DNA of 6,693 nucleotides. Source: Candidatus Dojkabacteria bacterium. GTDB lineage: Bacteria > Patescibacteriota > Dojkabacteria > SC72. The notes under the pieces were generated by a model. That model was given only the letters and a program-made list of their open reading frames with translations, had not been told where the DNA came from and searched no databases. The translations under genes and the position numbers were made by a program. The stretch covers positions 1 through 6,693 of the forward strand of contig JAAZAL010000014.1 of assembly GCA_012514355.1 (NCBI GenBank). Reading direction: 5' to 3'. Positions 1-5,562 of this stretch are shown piece by piece. Position 1 is the first letter of the stretch, and every line of letters starts with the position of its first letter.

Positions 1-145
1 AACACGAGTGTAAAAACGTTGAACACTTTAAAACCCTATCACATCAACAACAAATATACTTCATGTACACATTTTCACTTTAAACAGTTCACTGAACTAA
101 CACAATGCAATAGAAGAATGGAGAATATATTTTCTCTGTGTTTCA
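1..145. other. Intergenic stretch, no gene recognised
   Basis: This stretch lies downstream of the ProRS stop codon and runs to the left edge. I see no start codon on the minus strand that opens a gene running off the edge. On the plus strand one frame is open from the edge to 234, but it runs antisense into the ProRS 3' end and its translation resembles nothing I know, so I do not call it. A short dyad at 86-98 and a weak hairpin at 119-138 are the only structures visible. Confidence 0.6.
86..98. repeat. 13-bp dyad, possible operator or small hairpin
   Basis: AGTTCACTGAACT is a perfect inverted repeat with 6-base arms around a single central base. As RNA it could form a 5-bp stem with a 3-base loop. 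It lies about 50 bases past the end of proS with no U-run on either side, so it is not a convincing terminator. It could be a protein-binding dyad for a gene beyond the left edge, or chance. Confidence 0.3.
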
Positions 146-1615
146 CTAATATGCTACTCCAAATAGCCACTGCGAGTCTGATTCTTTACCACAATATATG
201 CATTTCCCACTCCCACTACCTACTCTACATCTAGTTGTTGCCTTACTATCATACTTAATTCCATCTTCACACTCTTTATTTCCACACCAGTACGATTTAA
301 CAAAGCCTTTATCTTTAGATTTCAAAATATTCTTAAACTCTTCATAATTATCAACAGTGTGAGTATTCTTTTCCAATCTTTCTTTTGATCTTTTTAAAAG
401 ATTCTGCTGAATATCGCTTAATAACATGCTAATTTCAGTAGTTAAGCTATCTATACTACTCTCACTTTTTTCATTACTGTCTCTTCTTACTACAGTTACA
501 GTACCCTTTTGAATATCTCTACCACCTATCTCTATCCTTATAGGTACACCCTTTTTCTCCCATTCATTAAACTTAAAACCTGCAGAGATATACTCTCTGT
601 CATCTAACTTAACATCTGATACCTTTGCCTCAATTTGAGCAACGATATCCTTAGCAATTTTCATTACCTCATCTCTGTTCTCTTGTGAATATATTGGAAT
701 TACTACCACTTTTATAGGTGCAATTATAGGAGGTAGAACCAGCCCTAAATCATCGCTATGAGACATAATTACAGCTCCCATCATTCTTGTACTTACACCC
801 CAACTCGTTTGCCATGCATAATCTACCTTACCCTGCGAGTCGGTATACTTAATTCCAAATACTTTTGCAAAATTCTGACCTAAATCATGAGAAGTACCAA
901 ATTGAAGAGCTTTCCCATCCTGCATTAAAGCCTCAACACCGTAAGTATCCACGGCTCCTGCAAACTTTTCTGACTCAGATTTCTTTCCACCAGATGTTTC
1001 TAAAGCAAGAACCTCTCTAGCAAAGGTCATATACATATCGAGAGCCTCTTTAACCTGCTTTTCTGACTCCTCTTGTGACATATGTACAGTATGTCCCTCT
1101 TGCCACAAAAATTCAGTAGTTCGCAAGAAAGGTCTAGTTCTTTTCTCCCATCTAACAATATTTGCCCATTGGTTAATCTTAAGTGGTAAATCTCTCCAAG
1201 AGGTTACCCATCTTGAAAAGGTGTCATACATAATGGTTTCAGAGGTTGGTCTAACAATTAACTCCTCCTCTAATTTTGCACTTTGGTCAACTTCAATCCC
1301 TTTTCCATCATCAGTCTCTTTTAATCTGTAATGTGTTACCACTGCACACTCTTTAGCAAAACCCTTAACATGGCTAGCCTCCTTTGCAAAGAAAGAAAGA
1401 GGTATAAAAAGAGGAAAGTATGCATTCTCAACACCCATCTTTTTAATCCTAATATTTAACTCTCTTTGAATATTTTCCCATATTGCATAACCGTAAGGCT
1501 TAATAACCATACAACCCTTAACTGATGAATTCTCTGCTAACTGAGCTCTATCGATAATATCAAGATACCACGCAGAGTAGTTTTCACTTCTAGATGTAAT
1601 TCCTTTGTTTGACAT
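146..1615 (-). CDS. proS: Prolyl-tRNA synthetase, archaeal/eukaryotic type
   Basis: The enzyme charges tRNA-Pro with proline using ATP in the cytoplasm. It is a 489-residue class II synthetase. The proline-binding TSET motif is at residues 124-127. Motif 2 is around 155-175 (RWEKR, then FLRTTEFLWQEGHT). Motif 3 is around 271-296 (SWGVSTRMMG with Arg277, then SDDLGLVLPP). An anticodon-binding domain follows (about 300-400), then a C-terminal zinc-type domain with Cys444, 449, 463, 472 and 475. The protein ends in Ala-Tyr, as is usual for this type, where the terminal Tyr carboxylate packs near the active site. The length fits the archaeal type and the long bacterial-type editing insertion is absent. 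The start matches the family N-terminus (SRSENYSAWYLDII). It is last in the minus-strand run, 26 bases after rbcL, and may also have its own promoter in that gap. No Shine-Dalgarno is visible. Family assignment is certain; bacteria with this type are a known minority. Confidence 0.97.
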   Translation of the reverse strand: MSNKGITSRSENYSAWYLDIIDRAQLAENSSVKGCMVIKPYGYAIWENIQRELNIRIKKMGVENAYFPLFIPLSFFAKEASHVKGFAKECAVVTHYRLKETDDGKGIEVDQSAKLEEELIVRPTSETIMYDTFSRWVTSWRDLPLKINQWANIVRWEKRTRPFLRTTEFLWQEGHTVHMSQEESEKQVKEALDMYMTFAREVLALETSGGKKSESEKFAGAVDTYGVEALMQDGKALQFGTSHDLGQNFAKVFGIKYTDSQGKVDYAWQTSWGVSTRMMGAVIMSHSDDLGLVLPPIIAPIKVVVIPIYSQENRDEVMKIAKDIVAQIEAKVSDVKLDDREYISAGFKFNEWEKKGVPIRIEIGGRDIQKGTVTVVRRDSNEKSESSIDSLTTEISMLLSDIQQNLLKRSKERLEKNTHTVDNYEEFKNILKSKDKGFVKSYWCGNKECEDGIKYDSKATTRCRVGSGSGKCIYCGKESDSQWLFGVAY

Positions 1616-1617
1616 AG

Positions 1618-1632
1618 GTTGTATTTTACAAC
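1618..1632 (-). promoter_or_regulatory. Hairpin in the rbcL-proS gap, abutting the proS start
   Basis: GTTGTA and TACAAC form a perfect 6-bp inverted repeat with a 3-base loop. In the minus-strand transcript the 3' arm ends two bases before the proS AUG, where a ribosome-binding site would normally sit. It could affect initiation, or be an mRNA processing point between rbcL and proS. It has no following U-run, so it is not a terminator. A short stem in AT-rich DNA can also arise by chance. Confidence 0.4.
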
Positions 1633-1652
1633 ACTTTAATATTAATACACAA
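1623..1652 (-). promoter_or_regulatory. Possible internal proS promoter
   Basis: On the minus strand a -10-like TAAAAT (1628 to 1623) lies 18 bases after a weak -35-like TTGTGT (1652 to 1647) located in the rbcL 3' end. Only seven bases separate the -10 from the proS ATG, so a transcript from here would be leaderless. The -10 overlaps the hairpin arms. The match is modest and AT-rich DNA gives many such hits. Confidence 0.3.
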
Positions 1653-3012
1653 TTCTAGGATCAAAACCCCAGAAAGATGAAGCCTTAGCTAAAGCAGAAT
1701 CAGGATTATCTAATATCCATTTCTTTAAATCCCCCCTACTCACAGCAATATCCCTTGCCTGAACCATAGCCTCTACTCCAGCTTCAATACCCCAAGGGTG
1801 ACCTAATACACCACCACCAGCTTGAACAATAATATCTTCACCTAATTTAGTTATTGATTCCCCTATTGTTCCTGGATGTAAACCACCTGATGCAGTATGC
1901 CAAACAGCTTTCATACCATACCAATTTTGACCTAATGTCATCTCACTCTCTGGAGTAATATCTGCTTGAAGTACCTCCTGAATTAACTTAGGTTCATTGT
2001 AATTCTCCATCTTAGTTTTAGGTGCTCCACCATGAAGCGAATCTACGCCCAATAGACGCATCAGTTTTGCGATAAGGACCATTGACATAGAAAAGTCTAA
2101 TATCTCTCCTTTGTCATGCACTCCGGCCCCTGACTCCCTATCCAGAAGTCCGTGCATAGCCCTATGTGCATGTATAGCTAACCCAGGGTTATGCTTTCTA
2201 GCTGTTTGAACAGCAGTAAATCCAGTTACTACAACATCCATCATCATCCATCTCCCACCATTAGCCTTAATCAAATCTGCTCTCTCAAGCATAATATCTA
2301 AATCTGAGTGTGTAGTATTACATAGATACAACTTTCTTTTACCACTCTTTTTCTCTATATCGCTTTGAACTTCATGTACTAACTTACATCTATCCTCAAA
2401 TTTATTAAAATACAAACTAGTTAAGTTCTCATCATCCTTAATACCTTGAAATTCACCATTAGCAGCGGTAAACAGAATTTTTGCTAAATATGCCTGCTCT
2501 TTAGCAGTTCTACCTATTTTAGGTTTAGGAACAGTACACATTAAAGGACCTTTATCCATTTGCATAAACTCTCTTACACCAGTAATACCAAATTGAGGAC
2601 CAGGAAAACTTTTTACTAAACTTTTAGGAAATCTAATATCAAGCAATCTAAAAGCTTTTAACATCTTCATGCTATCAATATTTCCAGCAACACCTGCTAA
2701 AATACCAGCCATATTACCAGGCTCAAAGATCTCTTTTTTGTACGCTATCTTGAAACTCTTTGTCTTAGGATCTAAATCGTATGCAATAGCCTTGAGCTTG
2801 TCTGCAAGCTTAGTACCAGAGTGTTTTCCCTCATCAACCTTCGTCCATGTCCCAGTAGAGCTTTCTGCTGCACAACTACCAGCAGCATCCTCAAATTTGT
2901 CATCTGGAATTCCATCAGCAAGTTCAATATCTAACTCTGTGATTAAGTAGTCCTCATCTGAATTTTTAGGTTTCCAACCCTTAGGAGCAACATAATTAAA
3001 TTGTACAGCCAT
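1642..3012 (-). CDS. rbcL: RuBisCO large subunit, form III-type
   Basis: A 456-residue RuBisCO that should convert ribulose-1,5-bisphosphate and CO2 (or O2) to 3-phosphoglycerate, in CPR bacteria probably as part of AMP/nucleoside salvage. Expected active-site residues are present (spinach number in brackets): Glu50 (60), Thr55-Trp56 (65-66), Asn111 (123), Lys163 (175), Lys165 (177), the carbamylation Lys192 (201) with Asp194 and Glu195 metal ligands (203, 204), His283-Arg284 (294-295), His327 (327), Lys334 (334), Ser375-Gly-Gly (379-381) and Gly399-400 (403-404). Phrases such as VPKPK, IKDDENLTS and SGGLHPG are archaeal form III-like. Oddities: loop 6 reads GGAPKTKMEN instead of GTxxGKxEG, about 11 extra residues follow the HRAMH motif (near 293-306), and GNIDSMK replaces GN-hydrophobic-G at 110-116. 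No small-subunit gene is present, as expected. The start fits the usual N-terminal Y-V-x-P segment. Subtype within form III, or a divergent form III-like clade, cannot be decided by eye; a RuBisCO-like protein is unlikely given the retained lysines. Confidence 0.93.
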   Translation of the reverse strand: MAVQFNYVAPKGWKPKNSDEDYLITELDIELADGIPDDKFEDAAGSCAAESSTGTWTKVDEGKHSGTKLADKLKAIAYDLDPKTKSFKIAYKKEIFEPGNMAGILAGVAGNIDSMKMLKAFRLLDIRFPKSLVKSFPGPQFGITGVREFMQMDKGPLMCTVPKPKIGRTAKEQAYLAKILFTAANGEFQGIKDDENLTSLYFNKFEDRCKLVHEVQSDIEKKSGKRKLYLCNTTHSDLDIMLERADLIKANGGRWMMMDVVVTGFTAVQTARKHNPGLAIHAHRAMHGLLDRESGAGVHDKGEILDFSMSMVLIAKLMRLLGVDSLHGGAPKTKMENYNEPKLIQEVLQADITPESEMTLGQNWYGMKAVWHTASGGLHPGTIGESITKLGEDIIVQAGGGVLGHPWGIEAGVEAMVQARDIAVSRGDLKKWILDNPDSALAKASSFWGFDPRIVY

Positions 3013-3024
3013 GAGCAGTAAGAA

Positions 3025-3480
3025 TTAATTTATACAATTAAATTCTACACTCTGCTCATCATTATGTAAATTATTTAGAAAGGACTTACATTCACTCTCA
3101 ATATCCACAGCATCCTCCTCAGGAACAACCCAATTACTCTCATTAACAAAATGGAACCAATAATATCTTTGTAGATCACTATCCAACGAAAGAGGTATTA
3201 AAACACCTCCCTTTTGATGGCTATCCGCTAACTCTTGTACTATTCTTGTATCGTCAGTTTTTAAAGAATAATCCACTACCTCTCCAAGATATATATATGG
3301 GTATTTTCCACTTGAATGAATATCTTTTACAACATCAGAAACCTGTTTAATATTTACATAGGAAATGCAAAGAGGTGTAATTCCCCTTCTGTTCAGATTT
3401 AACTCCATTGATCTGAGAATATACTCCTCTTGTTCAACTATTACAAAAACAAAGTTATCAATTACAGTATTTTCTTTCAT
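3025..3480 (-). CDS. Degenerate receiver-domain protein (pseudo-receiver)
   Basis: A 151-residue cytoplasmic protein that I read as a response-regulator receiver fold without an output domain. It is a paralogue of the protein encoded just upstream (3499-3987). Shared landmarks are RGITPLCIS (32-40), SGKYPYIYLGE (57-67) and QKGGVLIPLS (89-98) against NGITPTVIT, VSKYPIIFLDE and KKQGGILIPFS. The acidic pocket normally formed by consecutive Asp residues reads EQEE (16-19), and the phospho-acceptor Asp is replaced by Gly66, so conventional phosphorylation is not expected. It starts 18 bases after its paralogue and ends 12 bases before rbcL, so it is probably cotranscribed with RuBisCO. No Shine-Dalgarno is seen. 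It could bind a partner or form a heterodimer with its intact neighbour; function is unknown. Confidence 0.7.
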   Translation of the reverse strand: MKENTVIDNFVFVIVEQEEYILRSMELNLNRRGITPLCISYVNIKQVSDVVKDIHSSGKYPYIYLGEVVDYSLKTDDTRIVQELADSHQKGGVLIPLSLDSDLQRYYWFHFVNESNWVVPEEDAVDIESECKSFLNNLHNDEQSVEFNCIN

Positions 3481-3496
3481 TTTTAATATATTAGGA

Positions 3497-3507
3497 AATT
3501 AAGATAT
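3497..3507. repeat. 11-bp direct repeat, copy before the degenerate receiver gene
   Basis: AATTAAGATAT on the plus strand is identical to the copy at 4004-4014. On the minus strand it ends exactly 16 bases before the ATG of the gene at 3025-3480 and overlaps the final Ile-Ser-stop codons of the upstream paralogue. The equal spacing to both start codons suggests a relic of tandem duplication. Confidence 0.55.
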
Positions 3508-3987
3508 TTTTATTTCACTACTACTCTCTCCATTGGAAATATTCTCAGAAAAGTTATCACATATATCATGAATATCTCCCGTAGTGAAGTATTCGTAAGG
3601 TATTCTTGTATCATTAACAATCATCCATGCTCTGCTATCTTTAATTTCTCTATTCCAACTATCTAACTGATCTTCTGGAGTATTAGAGAAAGGGATAAGA
3701 ATTCCTCCCTGCTTTTTAAAACCATTTACCAAATTCGTAGCTATTTCTGTTCCAGTAATCCTAGTACTAGCTTCAAAATTCTCATCAAGAAATATTATTG
3801 GGTATTTACTAACTGCATGAATTCCCTTAATTGCAAGAATCAATTTGTTAAGGTAATCCCCACCAGTTATTACTGTAGGAGTAATACCATTGAGCTCTAA
3901 AAACATCTGATTCATATATATCTTGTTCTCATCATCATCCACAATCAAGACACTAAAATCTCGATTTATATTCTTACTATCAATCAT
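3499..3987 (-). CDS. Stand-alone receiver-domain (CheY/Spo0F-like) protein
   Basis: A 162-residue single-domain response regulator, presumably phosphorylated by a histidine kinase encoded elsewhere. The first strand and acidic pocket read FSVLIVDDDE (Asp17-19). The phospho-acceptor is Asp68 in IIFLDEN. The switch Ser/Thr position is within PFSN (Ser101). The usual Lys-Pro near the last strand is not found; NDTRIP (125-130) sits there, so Arg128 may replace the conserved Lys. No DNA-binding or enzymatic output domain follows; the tail after about 140 is short, acidic and polar. It is the first gene of the minus-strand run that continues to its degenerate paralogue, rbcL and proS, and it diverges from rlmN across 27 bp. 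The start is the first ATG, with no Shine-Dalgarno. Receiver fold is likely; the regulated process is unknown, though the position suggests the RuBisCO operon. Confidence 0.78.
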   Translation of the reverse strand: MIDSKNINRDFSVLIVDDDENKIYMNQMFLELNGITPTVITGGDYLNKLILAIKGIHAVSKYPIIFLDENFEASTRITGTEIATNLVNGFKKQGGILIPFSNTPEDQLDSWNREIKDSRAWMIVNDTRIPYEYFTTGDIHDICDNFSENISNGESSSEIKIS

Positions 3988-4014
3988 TAGGTTTTTAAAA
4001 TATAATTAAGATAT
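3988..4014. promoter_or_regulatory. Divergent promoter with overlapping -10 boxes
   Basis: The whole spacer between two divergent start codons is 27 bp. On the plus strand a perfect TATAAT (4001-4006) would start transcription around 4013, at the rlmN ATG (4015). On the minus strand TATATT (4004 to 3999) would start transcription only a few bases before the receiver-gene ATG. The two -10 boxes overlap by four bases, so the promoters should compete. I find no good -35 for either; any would lie inside the opposite coding sequence. Confidence 0.5.
4004..4014. repeat. 11-bp direct repeat, copy before the intact receiver gene
   Basis: AATTAAGATAT, identical to 3497-3507 and likewise 16 bases from the start codon of the following minus-strand receiver gene (ATG ending at 3987). 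Read on the minus strand it contains ATATCTTAA, the same bases that encode the Ile-Ser-stop end of the intact receiver protein. It may thus be the tail of an ancestral or lost repeat unit. It also abuts the rlmN start. Confidence 0.55.
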
Positions 4015-5019
4015 ATGTTTGAGCAGTTTATAAAAAAATACAATCTTCCAAAGTACAGAAGAGTTCAATTATACACCCAATATTACAAAAACTTAATATC
4101 AAGTTGGGATAATCTAAGTACTTGGCCATTACAGTTAAGAGAGGCTTTAAAAAAGGAGATTCCTTTTTCAAATCTCACCTTTGTATCCTCTACCCAAACT
4201 AAAGAGAAGGATAGTATAAAGGTACTTTTTAAAACACCTAAAAACAATTACATTGAAAGCGTTTTAATAAGGGAGAGAGATAGAAATACAGTATGTGTTA
4301 GCTGTATGAGTGGTTGTCCTGTTAGATGCATTTTTTGTGCTTCGGGACAGATGGGTTTGCAAGAATCACTCACCTCATATCAGATAGTAGATCAGGTACT
4401 CTACTTTGCTAGATATCTCAAGGAAAGTAATGAACGAGTTTCAAACATTGTATACATGGGTATGGGTGAACCGCTACTTAACCTAGAAAGTGTTTCACGC
4501 TCCATTATAGACATTACAGATATAGATAAATTTGGTATTTCTAAAAGGCGTGTAACATTGTCCACTTCCGGCTATGTTCAACAATTAAGGTCCTTTATGG
4601 ATATGAGATTGGGCGTAAAGCTTGCAATTAGTTTACATTCTCCTAATCAGAAATTAAGAGATTTCCTCATGCCAACCGTTTCTAAAGAGAATTCCTTAAT
4701 AGATCTATTTGAGGTATTAGACCAATATACAAAAGAGAAGAACAAAAGAGTAACATATGAATATGTTTTGCTTAGAGGAATAAACGATTCTATTGAACAT
4801 GCAAAAGAATTAGCTACTTTACTTAAGAATAGACTAGCCTTAGTAAATCTAATTAATTACAATGAAAATGAGTGTTTACCTTTTAAAAAGTCTAAGAATA
4901 CACCACTCTTTAAGAGGATACTGGAAGAAAGAGGGATTACATGTACCATTAGAAAATCATTAGGAGAGGATATTAAAGGGGCGTGTGGACAGTTATCAGG
5001 TACACACCAAGACTGCTAA
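4015..5019 (+). CDS. rlmN: Dual-specificity 23S rRNA/tRNA adenine C2-methyltransferase RlmN
   Basis: A 334-residue radical SAM enzyme that methylates C2 of A2503 in 23S rRNA and of A37 in some tRNAs. The radical SAM cluster motif is C101-x3-C105-x2-C108. The SAM-binding GMGEP is at 149-153. The two catalytic cysteines of the family are present: Cys94, seven residues before the cluster motif (E. coli Cys118), and Cys324 in GACGQL (E. coli Cys355). The N-terminal RNA-binding region (1-90) is of normal form and total length is slightly short for the family. There is an in-frame stop shortly upstream, so the ATG at 4015 is the only sensible start; nothing resembling a Shine-Dalgarno precedes it and a TATAAT lies just nine bases away, pointing to a leaderless mRNA. 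It is monocistronic and ends at the hairpin terminator. The retained Cys pair makes RlmN, not Cfr, the natural call by conservation, though Cfr shares these residues. Confidence 0.96.
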   Translation: MFEQFIKKYNLPKYRRVQLYTQYYKNLISSWDNLSTWPLQLREALKKEIPFSNLTFVSSTQTKEKDSIKVLFKTPKNNYIESVLIRERDRNTVCVSCMSGCPVRCIFCASGQMGLQESLTSYQIVDQVLYFARYLKESNERVSNIVYMGMGEPLLNLESVSRSIIDITDIDKFGISKRRVTLSTSGYVQQLRSFMDMRLGVKLAISLHSPNQKLRDFLMPTVSKENSLIDLFEVLDQYTKEKNKRVTYEYVLLRGINDSIEHAKELATLLKNRLALVNLINYNENECLPFKKSKNTPLFKRILEERGITCTIRKSLGEDIKGACGQLSGTHQDC

Positions 5020-5049
5020 TTGATGATGGAAAGTACGTATATAAAACAA

Positions 5050-5078
5050 AAACCTAGGAAGAATATCTCCCTAGGTTT
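5050..5078. terminator. Bidirectional rho-independent terminator
   Basis: AAACCTAGG and CCTAGGTTT form a perfect 9-bp stem around an 11-base loop between the convergent 3' ends of rlmN and the small secreted-protein gene. On the minus strand the stem is followed by TTGTTTTAT, a good U-rich tail. On the plus strand the tail (TTTCTTC) is weaker but usable. It therefore probably ends both transcripts. Confidence 0.88.
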
Positions 5079-5095
5079 CTTCATTGCCTTAAAAT

Positions 5096-5506
5096 TTAAT
5101 TTTGGCAACTTCCATCTCTTAATCCACCACCATTTCCCTGTCCTCTTCCCTCTCCATTACCTTTTCTTTGACCTTGTCCCATTCCTAACTCTTCTCTAAT
5201 CTGATTAGCTTCATCGGTTTTACCCTCATGTGCTAATTGGTAAGCCTCTGCAAACTTAGGAAAAGTCTCCTCAGAGATCTTGTTTAAGACTCCAGGTTTT
5301 CTTCCATCTTGAGACATTAACTCTACCCAAGCTTTGTAATCCTTAGATTCCATAATCTTTTCCATCTCAGCTTCTCTTTCTACTGTATGGTTAGGACCTA
5401 CTTGAGTATAGTCACCTCTGTATGCATCTGCTTGTTTTGTAGTAAAAGCTATTACTCCTAAAAGAGCTACAGCTACTGTTCCTAATGCAACGATCTTGTT
5501 ATTCAT
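5096..5506 (-). CDS. Small secreted protein with Gly-rich tail
   Basis: A 136-residue exported protein. An N-terminal signal peptide is clear: a basic start, a hydrophobic core at about 5-21, and a signal peptidase I site after Ala28 (Ala-Asp-Ala). The mature part has a charged helical segment (about 42-110) with DYKAWVELM (56-64), ISEETFPKFAEAYQLAHEGK (77-96) and a second helix ending EELGMGQ. This pattern looks like small envelope proteins that I associate with CPR genomes, but that is from memory. The tail (110-136) is rich in Gly, Gln, Arg and Asn, with a single Cys134. It is last in the sigma factor-membrane protein run, 56 bases after the membrane protein, and ends at the terminator. 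It may be the effector or stress-responsive partner of that module. No enzymatic motif is visible. The start has AAACCT immediately before ATG and no Shine-Dalgarno. Confidence 0.8.
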   Translation of the reverse strand: MNNKIVALGTVAVALLGVIAFTTKQADAYRGDYTQVGPNHTVEREAEMEKIMESKDYKAWVELMSQDGRKPGVLNKISEETFPKFAEAYQLAHEGKTDEANQIREELGMGQGQRKGNGEGRGQGNGGGLRDGSCQN

Positions 5507-5562
5507 AGGTTTAGTAATAATAAGTTAAATAATTTGAGATCTCTCTACTTAGTATTACGCAA
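5507..5562 (-). promoter_or_regulatory. 56-bp spacer, possible promoter for the secreted-protein gene
   Basis: A -10-like TATTAT on the minus strand (5522 to 5517) lies ten bases before the ATG, which would give a leader of only a few bases. I find no matching -35, and no GGAAC-type ECF recognition sequence. An 8-bp GAGATCTC palindrome (5536-5543) sits in the -35 region. The gap is larger than elsewhere in the run, so a separate transcript for the secreted protein is possible. Confidence 0.3.

Noticed and set aside
119..138. Hairpin TGGAGAA/TTCTCTG as a proS terminator
   Set aside because: The stem has only five Watson-Crick pairs plus wobbles and is AU-rich, and no U-run follows on the minus strand.
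1..234. Plus-strand open frame from the left edge
   Set aside because: It has no recognisable protein content, runs antisense into the conserved zinc-domain end of ProRS, and looks like a chance open frame in AT-rich DNA.
2669..2950. Plus-strand 93-codon open frame
   Set aside because: It is entirely antisense to the conserved N-terminal part of the RuBisCO gene.
1642..3012. RuBisCO-like protein (form IV) instead of true RuBisCO
   Set aside because: The carbamylation Lys, both other catalytic Lys positions, metal ligands and phosphate-binding glycines are all present.
4015..5019. Cfr antibiotic-resistance methyltransferase
   Set aside because: Housekeeping context and the family-typical GACGQL and CVSC...GC segments fit RlmN. 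Nothing points to a mobile or resistance setting.
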